In this document: piece by piece, positions 24,811 through 38,160 of the stretch
Layout of the letters: each line of letters opens with the position of its first letter
How positions within the stretch are numbered: the first letter of the stretch is position 1
Origin: Onchocerca volvulus
Lineage: Eukaryota > Nematoda > Chromadorea > Rhabditida > Onchocercidae
Direction: 5' to 3'
Length of the DNA stretch: 64,000 nucleotides
Assembly: GCA_000499405.2 (NCBI GenBank)
Contig: HG738140.1
Coordinates: 15,825,097-15,889,096 of the forward strand
Notes under the pieces: generated by a model
What the model was told of the DNA's origin: nothing
The model's database searches: none
Seen by the model: only the letters and a program-made list of their open reading frames with translations
Made by a program: the position numbers and the translations under genes

Positions 24811-27800
24811 TTTTTCAATTATATTGTTATTATTTGTAATGTATCAATTGAGAATGAATCATTTTAACCGTTATCAGGAGAAAAAACGCTGATAACTTTT
24901 TCAGTCGTACATAATTTAGCTTTGCTTTTTTATATGATTTATGCTTCGCGCGAATTACTTTTCTGCTTCGCATAGTTTACTTTTTCCTATTTTCCGTGCT
25001 TTAACTAATCTGATCGTTTTCGCAACTTAACGTTACTTTATTTTAGCTTTTCTCAAATTTGACTTGCTGTTTTGCGCAACTTCATTCTGTCGCTTTCCGT
25101 GCTTTTTGTCGTGACTACAATCACACGCAACCGTACGTGATTTATTTTTGTTGTTCGCATTCCGATCAAATCTATTTCATGTGAGATATATCAAATTTCT
25201 TTTTCCCCCGAAAAAGAGCTGCTTTTTTTCTTTTTACTTGGAAATGAAAGAAAATTCGATTTGATTTCCAATTTTAAATTAGATGATTAAAAAAAACGGA
25301 AAGCATAATAGAAAAAAGTATGAAAAATGACTTTTTTTTAGTTTATTGTCATGTAATTATATTAACTGCCTCAAACCAATACCATTTAATAGTGATGATT
25401 CCATTAAACTAATCGATTATTACAATTTTTAATGCAAACTTTAGTTTCAAAAAATTCAATATATCAATCGAAATTTGATATTTGCAACATGAATTTCATG
25501 AAAATACTATAGTTATATATTTCATGTTTATTTATGTATTACATATTCACATATATATATTTTCATACACCAATATTTTTAAAAATTTTTATTACAAAAA
25601 AAAGGTTTATTCAAGGAAAAGCAAAAAAAAGAACAACCATTTTTTATCTAAATATAATTTTGACAATAAATTCTATAAAAAATTATGGGTCAATATTAAT
25701 TTGTTTTTTTACAGAGTATCATCTTCTGGTAAGTTAGTCTGCTGATATCTGATATTTTGAATCAATCGAAATCTTTCAGATAATTTCATTTAATTTAATA
25801 CATTTTTTCTTTTTTTTGATAAATTACGCTTACTCATATATTTTTTTCCATCAATATATCTTTAATGTCAATGCCTATTTACTTGCTGAATGATTGAACT
25901 ATGACAACTTTGAGAATTATCAGAACTGATTAATAAATAAAATAAATTTACTTTAAATTTTTCATTAATTTTCCAATTTTAAATTTTACTTTCAGTTTTT
26001 CCCTTTTTAATTTCTAACTACACGTTTCAACTTTAATTTTTTTATTTAAGATTTTTGTTCCAATTTTTTTGTTTTTAATTCAAAATTTGCTCTTCAATAT
26101 AATATTTCAATATATGCACGTTTAACTAAGTTTAAAAGTAAAAGACAAAAACGAAAAAACTTTTTCATTCCTTTTTTTCCGACCATTTTTTCTTGTAAAT
26201 TCTTTAATAAATATACCAGTTTTGATGTCATTCATTTTAGAAACTAATAACTTTCATCATTCTTGAAAATCGAAGCTGCAAAAGAAAAAAGATTGTTGAA
26301 AAATTTCAGAATGCTTGCAAAAGTTGTTCTAATTAATTGCCAATTCTTGATGTTACATTTCTCGACTAACTTCTGGCAGTTGGCTTCTTTGGGAAACATA
26401 TCGATTGAGGCTGACCAGAGCAAATGGATAAGATCTGCTCTGGAAACTTTATTCCTTCCTGTGTATGCCACAGTTTTTGGTTGCTAGGCTGATGATAGAT
26501 AGATTAGTGCTAGGCCGATAGCTTCACTAGGCTCTTCAATAAACACTAGGCAGTTTGTCATTATGGGAATAGAATAGCATTGTTCCATAAAATGATCTTG
26601 GAAATGAAAGTTTGCTCGAGATCGTAAACAGATCTTTTCTTTTTTTTTTTTTTTTTTTAATTCATTTGTTGATTTCTCACAAAGATTGAAAGAAAATTGC
26701 AGCAATGAAAGAAAAAGAAATTTTGCAAAATTTTAGCACAAAAAATTTTCATCCGAAATTTTATATCGATAGTTTTTATCAAAAATATTTATCAACTATG
26801 GCTGTTGCACTTCTTTTACTTTCAGAAATTTTTTTTGCAGATTTAATAAACTTGGTAATTCAAATAGTCTAAGTGATTTATTCATTTCAAATATATTTAA
26901 TTGCGAATTGAAATCGCTATTGTTTCGAGAACGTCCGATAAATGATCATAATCTAGCATTATTTTCTTGATTATATTCATAAAAAGCTAGTTGTTAAATT
27001 TTATTATTATGCACCGACAGTTTTCATGTTTTTATACTTTCGTGTTCATTCATTGATTTTCTGCAAAGAAATTTTTCAGTAAATATTTTGCATCATTTTC
27101 TTACTTTCTTATAGCCTGATTATAGCATAAGCCTAAGCCTTAGCCTGTTGTGGGTATTATTTAACATTAGCAGTTAGCCAGATGGAAGCACTTCAGTTGT
27201 TTATTTTTTCTTCTTTTTCATCAACGAATCGTTATTATTAGTTTAATTAAACGTTGCTTCATTCGAAAAATCGATATTTCACTTCACTGAATAGTCATAT
27301 TATAAGAAATACAAATTAAATATTCAGATTACATGCATTACAGTTGCTGTATTCAATTCTAGATATCATTGATATAGTAAAATCAAAATATCAGTGATAT
27401 GATAAAATATCGAAATAATATCATCAGCCCTTTGCTTGACACTAATAAATCTTTTTTTATTATTATTGTTGTTTATTAATTAATTATTTAGTGATCTACT
27501 AGATGTCTTAAAAAAAAATATTATTAGCAAAAATCCGGAAGATTTCTTTTCCTACAAATATAAATATTATGATGATTTTCTTTTTCGGGTAATTAATTTT
27601 TTCGTTTAAAAATATTCGAAGAATTTATTATTATTATAATTTAAAAATTCCTTAAATTATCAATGATATATTTCTGAACGCATTAGACTTGAACTGAAGC
27701 AATCTAGATTTTATCAATTTTTTCTAGGAAATAATATACGCTATTTCTGGTATTAATTTAAAGAAGATATTTTATACCAATGATTGAATTTGAATCTAAA

Positions 27801-28040
27801 AGTGAGTTTTTGTTGTATGAATTGAAATTATCGAGTAATTTTTACTAGGAATGAATATAAAAAGCAACCTTGCGATGAATGTTACAATAATAAATTAATA
27901 GTAATTATCATACATTCTGCTATTTATCACATTGTTTTTTTGTCATACTTTAGAACAAAATGATAATTTGATGAAGAAAGAACTTAAAAAAGAAAAAAAA
28001 ACTAGAAAGGTAAAATTTTAAAATTGAAGATCGAATTAAA
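24811..28040. other. Intergenic, upstream of the SLC12A8-like gene
   Basis: About 3.2 kb, mostly featureless AT-rich sequence. Between about 26244 and 26600 composition is less AT-biased and both strands stay open for about 75 codons. The minus frame reads GRNKVSRADLIHLLWS and onward, the plus frame SIEADQSKWIRSALET. The two frames are mirror images of the same bases, and I cannot assign either to a family. The segment may be an old gene or transposon fragment. Four CTAGGC words at 26484-26551 and a GCCTAAGCCTTAGCC stretch at about 27130-27145 look like scattered telomere-like words. Confidence 0.45.
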
Positions 28041-31000
28041 ATGCTAAATGGAGATAGAGAAGCAATTCGAGAACCGATGGATTCGCTATTCGCTCGTGAG
28101 CAACTTGAGAGCAATAACAATGAACCGTGGTGGCAAAAGTAAATTCTTTAAAACTTATTTTTTGAAAAAATCTTATTTTTCCCTTTCTTTGACACTTTTT
28201 CTTAATCTATTTTAACTTCTAATCTTTCTCATCTTATCACTTTATCTCTACTTTAATTTTAATATATATATTCCTCCCCTCCAATATTTAATTGATTTAT
28301 CATTAATTGAAATTCGTAGAACTTGATTTAAAATACGAAATACTCTATATTAAAATATTAAATTTAACAGGAATTTTTTTATCTCTCGACCATTATTATT
28401 TGGTACTTGGGATGGTGTTTTTACCACTGTTTTGGTTAATATTTTTGGTGTTATTGTATTCCTTCGTATGGGATGGATTGTGGTTAGTCTTTCACATATT
28501 TATTCGAATTTTTAAATTATATATAGCAATTGAATTTTTTCAATAAAGTTTCTCAAGTCAATTATAAGATAAAATAAAATTTAAAATCTAATTTTCGTTC
28601 CTTTCAGTTAGCAATCGATTTTTTGCTATACATTATTTTATTCAAATTTTCATCATATATCGCTGCTTTTATAAAACAAAAATTAATCATATATAATTTA
28701 ATATACATAAAAATTAACATATTATTATTAATTAATGACATCATGATTAATCATCGATTATTCCTACAATCATATTTTTCCGAACAAAATTTAATTTTGA
28801 AAATCATATTATAAAATTTTTTATAAATTGCATTTAATTTTTCTATAATCTAAAATTTTGGCATATTGGTTATAAATTAATTATTTCATTTTATTTGCAG
28901 GGAATTAGTGGAATAGTAAGTGCAGTCGTTTTATTAATTATTTGTACATCACTTGCATTAATATCCGTCTTTTCCGCAATTGGTATTTGTGAGCGATGTC
29001 AAATTCAAAGTGGTGGAATATATTTCCTTGTGTCACATATACTTGGTGGCCAAATTGGTGGCGCTGTTGGCTTAATGTATGCTTTCGGACAGGTAATAAA
29101 TGAAGGCATAATTTTAATTAATTTGGAATGAAGTAACGAAATAATGAAAAAGGGCCTTTAGAAAATTAATGCTAACTTGATAGAAAGATTAATATTAATT
29201 TACTATTCACCAATAAGAATTTTTGACTGACACTTATTTAATTAAATATTAGCTATGCTAATTTAGCACTGCTTAATGCTAGTTTATCATCAAAATATAT
29301 CTCATATGAAATTATTCGATCAACTATTTTACTTTTTTGTTTTATATTTGGCTTTTTTTTATTACAGTAATCTTAAACAGTAATAATTTTTCCAATAATT
29401 TAAATTGCTACAATTATAAATGCCAATTTAGCAATTTTAACTTTCTCTTTAAGCAGTCTTTTTTTTTTTAATTTAAAATTATTTAAAATTTTTTCATTTT
29501 TTATCTCTAAATTTTTACATAATCTTTTTTCAGTCTGTTGCAATGGCATTAGTAGTTATTGGTTTTGGCGAAAGTATTGCACGTTTTATTGGAATTGAAA
29601 ATTCGTTTATTCATAAATCAATTGCTTTAGCAGCATTAATCGTTTTAACAGGTTTTTATCATTTGAAATATTCGCTTGAAAAGTTAACAAATTTTGTTAT
29701 TTTACAGCGATAAAATGTACGAAATTTAGAATTAACATTAAGTGAGCAATCGATTCCACGAAATTATGTATTTAAATTTAATAATTCTTTCAGTTCCAAA
29801 ATTCCAAATTCTATGCATAATTTATGAAAATAATTAATGAATTCCATTTTACCGTTGAGAATTGTTTTTCTTTTTCAAGTGGTTTTTAATTTAAATTCAA
29901 TAATATCACCTGAGAAATGATTTTTAAAATATTTTTTTTTTATAATTTAAAAAATGCTACAATTAATGAATTGTTCAGGAATCAATATAATTGGTATACG
30001 TTTTGTTATTCGATTACAGTTGATACTAATGGTATTTTTGATGCTTGCTGTTGTTGATTTCTATGCAGGAGCATTATTTAGCAAGGAAATGAGTTAGTAG
30101 TTCATCCTCAATTACTCAAATATTAATCATTTTACGAATTAAAAATTATTAGCGATAATATTTAAAAAAGTAAACTGAAATGTTTTGCGAAATCCTCATA
30201 CATTTTTAGTCAATATATTATTATATTGATTATGAATGTATAATTCCATTTGCGTGTAGCATGCAAATTGGAATTCAAATGATTCAAATATTCCAAAAAA
30301 AAACACTCCAAATATTTGGAAAAATTCTTATACGCATTTTAACACTTATCTCAACACGTACAATTTCAGAATATGGCATAGGACATTTCTCGGTGGTGCG
30401 ATTCGATACAAATATGAATCCAATGTATGATGGGTTTAATTGTTCTCAGCTTGGCTTCGATGTCGAACAAACTCCACAAAATTTCTTCACTGTCTTTGGT
30501 GTCTTTTTCGCGAATTTCCTCGGTGTTCTTGCAGGTTTGTTAACTCAAATTTATGGAACAAAAATTTTTAAATCTTCTTGAAAAATCAAATTAAATTCTT
30601 TTAATTTTGCATTAGATTTTATTAAATAAATGATTTAGAATTGTTTAGATTGTTTTAATTCAACTTATTTGGAAATTTAGAAGAGAAGTTTACAAGAATT
30701 AATATTTATATACTTTTGCCATATATTATTTGACATTTAAATAATATTTATTTATTGATCAAATATTTCATTATCCGAATTCAATATTTATCGTATTACA
30801 ATTAACTGTTAGAGTAATGTGAGATTTGGATTCAAAAAAAAAACCTGGAAAATTACTGAATGTAGCAAAAAATATTTATTTATAACAATTTAATAGTTTG
30901 AAAGTGTGAATTTTGCACGATACAAAATTGCATAAGACTTATTCGAAACTCAAATCCAGAATGCATGGAATTGAAAAGGCATCAATGTATAATGATCAAA

Positions 31001-34000
31001 AATTTCTGCTTTTATTTCTTCAAATCTCGCTCTTTCTCTAAATTAATTCTTAGATAAACAATTAAAAATTTTTTGGAATTTTAGAAATAAAAAAGGCGAT
31101 TTTAAACAATTAAACTTTTCACAGGTGTGAATATGAGTGATGACCTAAGAAATCCACAACTCAGTATACCTGTTGGTGAATTATCTGCAATTGCTGTCAG
31201 GTGAAGTTTTCATTTCTTTTCAAATTTTTAATTTTAAAACTGACAAATCGGTTTAGTAAATACTTAATACCATATATAATTATCAATAGATTTCGTAAAA
31301 ATAAATTTTATGTACAAGAAATTTACAGAAGATTTGTTTATCTATCGACTTTTAGCTTCATATGATCAATTTTTGTTTTTCTCGAAATAATAAATATGTC
31401 ATTTATTACCCGTTTTCGGTGTTCTCTCAATCTTTTCTCTCAGTTTTACCTTATTCCGGAAGATTTTTAGCATTTTTCTTTGCAACATAACATTTTTCAA
31501 TATCTTTTTCGGAAATTAAGTAGATAATCAGATTTATCTCTTTTTTATTAAATAATTTTAATTTGACATAACTGATTACTCGCTTATTTTACTCCTATAT
31601 TTTGATATGTATTGATGAACATATATGTTTATGCTGCTAAATAAAAATATAAAGAATAGACAGATTAACAACTGAAAAGTAAAATTCGAATTCGTAATCT
31701 ACAAAGGATTAAATATTCTTAATAATAATTTCAGAGTTGAAGCACTTTTCTATAAAAATTTATCAATTGTCTACTTCCTTAATAAAAAATAACTGCCGAA
31801 AATACGTTAATTTTTAAACTGATTTCTTTCAACCGCTTTATTTTTTGTAGTTGAAATAATTTTTCTGCTTTTATTATAATTTAATTAATCGATTCAGTTC
31901 GACGATTATTCTGTCAATCATACTACTTCTTGGATCATTAGTTAATCGAGCTTATTTGATCTGTGACACAATGATTGCTGAAAAAGTATCATTGACGGGA
32001 TTTTTTTATCTTATCGGACTTTACGTTTCATCGTTAAGTTCAACAGTTGGCACATTGCTTGGCACTCCACGTGTTATTCAAAGTATTGCTTCTGAGGGTA
32101 TCATACCAATTCTGAATCCGTTAGCAGTCGGAGTATGTATTTAAAACTCAAATATTATCATAAAATATATTTAATTTTTAAGTTATTCATTATATTGTCT
32201 CAAAGTGAATCGAGACTCTTGCCAATTTTATATCCTTTCGTAGTTTGAGTATGTTATAAATAACTCAAACTAAATATCACCACAAATTACGTTTAATTTC
32301 TAAATTATTAATCATAATATTTAAAATAAGACAGAAATTGTTAGCAAAATTATGGAAGATATTAATATAAATGAAAATTTGATACTTCAGTCAATAATTT
32401 CGATTATCGATATTCCATATGCAACAGGCAATCATTATGCATAATATATTTATAATATACATAATGTATTTCTATTTTTATTTTTACATAATATACAAAA
32501 TATATAATTCTATTATTGCAACAACTATTGCTTATTACGAATCAATGTTAACGTAAGTTATTAATTAAATTAAATTTTGGCAAAATTTCTTTTCCTTTTA
32601 AAATTGCTACTTTTTCAGCAAGGCGCAAATAAAAGTCCAATACGTGCAAGTCTTGCAATGATGCTTATATCAATTATTTTTGTATTACTCAGTGATTTGA
32701 ATCAATTAGCAATCCTGTCAACGATGCCATTTCTGATAACTTATGCATCTGTTAATTATTCATATGTTTCATTGGCGATGAGCTTTGACCTTCAAACTAT
32801 CACCAAAATCAAGTATCATTTCCTTCTTTTTAAGTAATTCTTAACAAAGTACATTCATTTGAGTTTTCCATTACGCTATTAATTTCTTATTTGACATATT
32901 TAATTGCATGATAATAATGATAATTATGTTATTAGGCACTTATTTTTATCCATAATTTTGTAATTTAAATTAGTGCTACGTCAAAATACGGCAGCATGGG
33001 AAACTTAAACCATGCGACGAGTAGTCGAGAAGGAGATGTCGATTTGGGAAAGTTATTTTCGGAAGGAAATTCGCGTGATTTAAAAGGTACACTGAAAAAT
33101 TATAGTAATAGTACTATTTTAGCTTGAATTAAAAATCTGTTAAAAAACCAATGAAAAAATCAATAAAATGATAAAATAAAAATTTCTTGACTGAAACTAA
33201 TTTAAAATCAACAGTAAGAAGATACTGTAAATATTTTAATCCATTTATTTTCAATGCAAGTTTTTAGATGAAGAAAATTCGATAATTGGTCAACCACATA
33301 CATGGTACTCAGTTTTCAGTAACCGTTACATATCACTTATTGGAGTATGTAATTCTCATGCTTTTAACATTATTTCCAACATTGTTCATTAAATTTTATT
33401 ACGACTCGATTAACAGATACCAATTTTTATATAATTTGACAACATTTAAAAGCGAATAATGTGAAATTAAAGAATGAAAGTTTTGTAAATTCGTTAAAAA
33501 ATCTCTTTTCATTATTGCTATCAATATATTAAAAAGAAAAAAGAGCAATTAATTGAAGCGTATTTGATCCATCTAATGAATTGTGTTTTTTTGCTTATAT
33601 TGCTCTGATAAGACCAAAAAGAAAAGGAATTAAAATATCAATTGAAGCTTATTAGGTCCATCTACTAATTAGTATTTATTTATTTCAGGCTATTATAAAT
33701 ATCCTCATAATATTCTTTATAAATTTTTGGTATGCATTGCTACATTTCTTATCGCTAATTGCATTATATTATTATATTGGACGCGTATGTCCATCCATTT
33801 CACCTGGTATAGTTTCTTTTTCTTCTCCTTATAAGTAATTAATTTTTTTTTGAATGAAAAAAAAAGAACTACCGATTATTTTGTTTTATTAATAGCATAA
33901 GTTTTTCTATACACACAAATTGTTATCAAAAATTACTTAATTATCTGTAAATTAATCGTTTAATTTATGAATAAATCTTATCATTTACAATATTAACAAT

Positions 34001-35740
34001 TGTTACATTATCCCATTGATTATTTTGTTCATTTCTTTAATAAATGGTTGAACCGCTAATTAGTCTAGCCCTGTGTAAATATAGAAATTGTCTAGTTTAC
34101 CGATTCTAGAATATTCAAACTTAAAATTGTCCATGTGAGAAGCAATCAGTTTCTAAATCTCAACCGCACCGCACAAATTCTAAAGACTGTTTCTGAACTT
34201 TGCTGATAATGATTGCAAATGCCAGTCGAATTGGGAATCGCAATCTCTCAAATTGAAATGGCATATCTTTTGGAATCATGAGAATGCGAGGAATAATGAT
34301 ATCTGCGTCTTTGAAAGATCCTTTTTGTTTTTCCTTATTCAACAAACTAGTCAAAACTTGCTTCTACGACGTTGCTCATTACTTTTTTTACTGCAAACCC
34401 CGTGTTACTACAAATTTTCGGCTGATTGATGTCTTGCAACACGATAATGAACACGTAGATTTTCATTTACATGCATTCATCGGTATCCCTGACAGATCGA
34501 TTGAATTCAAAAATTCTGTTGGATAATTAAATACTTCATCTTCTTCCACAACAGTGTTGATCGGTTTGAATGTTAGACTAAATAATATTGTTAAGCTCGT
34601 TACCATCGTTCTGACAGCTCATTTTTTATGAAAAGCCGTGAGACATACTCGCTCTGTTAAAATCTTCTAGTTATCACTTTATTTAAGCAAGTTGCCGTAC
34701 AATGTGCTGTATTTAAAACTTTGATTGCTTTTATCTTCAATCCATTTTAGCCACAAAAATAGCTCATTCATTCAGCTACCGTGATTCCTGTAATTGGTTT
34801 GAATAATTAGAAGCTTTTTGACCAATTCTTCTTTGACACCACTGAATTGTCGAAGTTTTGTGGCAATGAAATTCGTCCTGTGTCAGATCAACCGGCACCT
34901 TTCCGTTTCCAATTTCCAGCAATTGATGTGAGAATATCCAAGCTGATCGATTTTTTGCATCTGGGCCCGCATGTTTGTAATTAATTCAAATCTCTTTATG
35001 TGTCGCCACAAAGTAGAAATTGACTTTTGACTGTTCTTGAACTTGAAATCTTGCTACCGTAAAACCGTGTGACTGAATTGACTAAAGCTCTGAAGTCTTG
35101 ATCTTTTAAATTCTTTCGGGTTTCTCCTTCTCTAGCCTGTTGCCTCTTTTTTTTTATTGGTTGATTCCATAATTTCTCGAGTAAAGTAGGCGTGGTCAAT
35201 AGATTGTGGCCAGTAGATATCATAAATATGACAAGTAAAAAAAAAAATTGTTTATATAAAAACACGCCTTTACTTCTTTGAGATTTCAAAACAACTGGTG
35301 AAGAACTTGCAATGTTGTTTCATAATGAACAATATTTTATTTGCACTTTATTCCAACAAAAAAAATATTCTTTATTTATAATAAATTACATTTTCACTTT
35401 TTGGAATTCATGTTTTTATTCACATAGATGATGCAGAACAATGTAAATGTGCTCTAATTGTGATGAAATCATCATTGTTACTATATCGTATTATCAATAG
35501 TGCTTATCTTCAGGTATCAGTCGATTCTCACTTTCGCACATGTTCAAAACCGCATTTTCAACTATTGAAATAAATGATACAGCACGTTCTGCCCAAATAA
35601 TTGCTACGGAAAATATTGCTAAAAGTCCGGAAGTTGAAATGATTGTTACAGCTTTAAATGAGGAAAATTCGGATTATTCAGACCGGAAACGTTATCACCA
35701 TACGGAACAAACGGGACCAGTTATAAATGATTTATATTGA
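28041..35740 (+). CDS. SLC12A8-type cation-chloride cotransporter family protein
   Basis: Exons: 28041-28138, 28371-28482, 28901-29092, 29534-29651, 29979-30092, 30370-30534, 31125-31200, 31898-32132, 32619-32812, 32974-33086, 33268-33344, 33689-33806, 35514-35740. All are GT/AG and in phase, giving 612 residues (human SLC12A8 has about 714). The N-terminus has EPWWQK then [20 protein letters not shown], aligning residue for residue with the start of SLC12A8. The next helix ends [20 protein letters not shown] and then [19 protein letters not shown], the diagnostic GxGERxxIxSGG..LGGQ.GG.IGL.Y.FGQ of this branch. [27 protein letters not shown] and [18 protein letters not shown] follow. The APC-type membrane domain is complete, followed by a cytoplasmic linker, two more hydrophobic stretches and a short acidic tail. 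Mammalian SLC12A8 has been reported as a nicotinamide mononucleotide transporter, a disputed claim, so the substrate here is open. The last intron (33807-35513) carries an antisense Helitron fragment. Confidence 0.92.
34070..35290 (-). mobile_element. Decayed Helitron helicase fragment in last SLC12A8-like intron
   Basis: The minus strand of this intron matches the C-terminal third of Helitron PIF1-type helicases in pieces broken by stops and shifts. Pieces in order are [14 protein letters not shown] (about 34915-34860), [18 protein letters not shown] and [18 protein letters not shown] (about 34300-34190), and a degraded [12 protein letters not shown] segment (about 34140-34070). The order equals that of the larger copy at 38161-40745, and the DNA near 34085-34150 is visibly similar to 38220-38285. 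Intact elements have FPVRLAFAMTINKSQGQ; here the K.QGQ box is mutated. It is non-functional and lies antisense to the host gene, whose exon phase is undisturbed. Confidence 0.85.
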
Positions 35741-37419
35741 TTACTAAATCACACTATTGAATGAGTTATTGTTTTTTTTTTTGAACAAATTAAACTCCTT
35801 TTTCAGCAAAAAGGAAAAATATTTTTTATTGCAAAGATTGTTAAAAAGCAAATTAGTATGATACATTAGCAAAATTATAAATTTCCTCTTAAAAATCGTA
35901 AAATCGAACCAAAATTAGAAATCATTTGCAATATTACCAAGAATTCATGCATTATAAAGAACAAAAAGTTTAAAATGATTAATTTATCAATCCTATATAA
36001 ATTTTAATCCTGTCATTTTTTCCGATTATTAAGCAAAAAAATTTAAATGATCGAAATTTCAAAATTTGCAGTTATTCCATTTTACTCCGAAATTTAGCAT
36101 GCCCCATTTTTCTCTATAAAAATGCTTTGTCTTCGTTAAGCTTCATTATAATTCATTGACACTATAGCTTTATCAAAAGAGAAAAAATTCCAGTATTTGA
36201 ATTTCAAATTTCAATGATCAATTTTTTTGCTTGCTCTTTTTACTTATTTTTTTTTCGTTTTCTTTAATAAATTGTTTTTTTTTCTCCTTCAATGCATACC
36301 AATACAAATATATATAAAAATAAATGTACATTTACAATTTTCGTCTTCTGTTGTTGTCAAATACAATCATCAAAAATTTTTTATTGCATCCTTCTCAAAT
36401 GTCTTATTTATATCTATCATAGAACTGAGGAAAAAAAAAAATTCAAAGCACTAATTGAACGAAAAAATTATGAAATTTGACAGGAAGAAGATAAAACAAA
36501 GAAAAATGAAAATAGTTTAAGTGGAAAAATAATTTTGAAACCTGTCAATGAAATTTGAATGAGCGAGTGAACAGCAAAAAGAGGACATAAAGATTTTAAC
36601 AAATTAAATCTCGAAAAATTTTTCGACAAATTACGAGCATTTATTTTTTTAACAAACACCCAATTGAATCAATTGGATGTATAAAACCGTATAATGTCAA
36701 AATTTAACATTTGTATATTGGTCAGTTTCATGACAATTGATTTATGCTATCATTTCTAAGAATAGCAGGTGTCGATTGATTATCTTATAAATGACTGATC
36801 ATCCAATGATAAAATAGAAGAGAAAATATCGTTTAGCCATCTCAATGAATAATTTAAATAATAAGTATCGATTGAGAAATGTCATTTAATGAAGGACTAA
36901 ATTAGCAGGTATCGATTTAAAATTGCCATTAAGAATGGTTGAAATAAGTACCGTTGACAAATATTGATCAGTCGTCGAAGAATGTTAGAATAGCAAATAT
37001 AAATTGAGAAATATCGATTGATCATCCAACAAATGATTTACAAATAAAAATTGATTTCTAAGAGAATTTTACAAATTAAAAAGGATGGGAAAGCTTTAGA
37101 GCACAAATTTAGACGATGGAAAATTTGTTTACAGATCATAAAAGTGAACCAAATTTTCTCGAAATATACAATGGAAGTTATATTTTATATTTCATCAGTC
37201 ATTTTGCATTACCAGTGCTGTCAATATCACTATCTGAATTTAGAGGTTAGTTTTCTCGGAATTCTTGTAAACTATTTTGCTTAAATTTCCAACCTCGATA
37301 ATTTTCCTTCTTTAATTTTTAAATATTTGACAAAAAAAAGGCAAAGAAAAGTGCTATTTAGGAAATGATTTTATTGCTTTTGAGTTTAATTGACTATTTA
37401 AATTTGTGCATTGTTAGAC
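35741..37419. other. 3' flank of the SLC12A8-like gene
   Basis: About 1.7 kb without a gene I can support. At 36760-37020 there is a loose repetition of words such as AGCAGGTRTCGATT and AATATCGATTGA with TCATCCAA, suggesting an old, degenerate minisatellite. An open frame at 37051-37284 has no recognisable motif. The 3' UTR and poly(A) site of the upstream gene must lie within the first few hundred bases, but no clear AATAAA decides it. Confidence 0.5.
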
Positions 37420-37930
37420 ATGTCCAGCACGCTCTGCATGGCAGGGTACAGCTAGTCTATATAAATAAAAATGTAAAATGTTCGTTTGCTTAAAATCTTA
37501 GCTCTCCGAAAGTTCCTACTTACTGCTTTGAAATTTTGACACAACGTTCCGTTCGATTACGTGTTTTTTTTTTATAAAGTTTTAATATACATGCGTTGCT
37601 GCAGCCAATCTGGTTAAGCGTAAAAAAGAAAAAGAAAATGTGCACGTTTCTAATACTAAAGAAAAAATCTAATAGTTTGAAATTTGGTTTTTAGTCTGAT
37701 TGGATTGGAGATTGATTCTTGCTATTGTGATTCGGTTAGGTTGGCGCTAGGTATGGTGAGGTTTTTTTGTGTCTTGTGTGACAGAGAAGAATCCTGCTGA
37801 GGAAAGTTTAATGATGAAGAGTAATTCTTCATAAAAAAACAATTACCAGAAAATATCCAGGCAAATTGATAGCTGGATTATTCTTTCCTTTGCTACTGGT
37901 AGGAAAGAATGTTGTTCAATAATCATCGTT
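37420..37930 (+). mobile_element. Helitron head-to-tail junction: 3' end then 5' end
   Basis: The sequence CATGGCAGGGTACAGCTAG ends at 37455 and has the form of a Helitron 3' terminus: a GC-rich weak stem around GCACGC...GCATGGC, then GGGTACAGCTAG. The very next base starts TCTATATAAATAAAAATG (from 37456), the form of a Helitron 5' terminus. It continues through TTTGAAATTTTGACACAACG and TTCCGTTCG, shared with the copy at 15361. Further in, about 37860-37925 (TGATAGCTGGATTATTCTTT and onward) is similar to about 40800-40865 in the untranslated leader of the adjacent Rep/helicase remnant. The two ends abut with no host base between them. Confidence 0.65.
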
Positions 37931-38160
37931 TGTGTCATTGTTGTATCGCCTTAAACTTTGAATTTTGGAACATCCCGAACTGTTGCTGTTGCTGGGTCGA
38001 TCTTTGTTGTTTATCTGTGAATTGTAGCATTTTGATAGTAAATATGTTTATCGTCTCTTTGAAACTGTATTGCGCCTCTTGATTTTTATTATTCCTTGTT
38101 TACAAAAAATTGTCATGGCACTATTTGACATCTTTCAGCTTTCGCTCAAATCTAATATGT

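Noticed and set aside
26263..26487. Plus-strand frame ending SALETLFLPVYATVFGC
   Set aside because: Its reverse strand is equally open and neither matches a family I know. Without splice or homology support it stays unassigned.
37051..37284. 77-codon frame beginning MISKRILQIKKDG
   Set aside because: No motif, no splice partners and a biased AT composition; probably chance.
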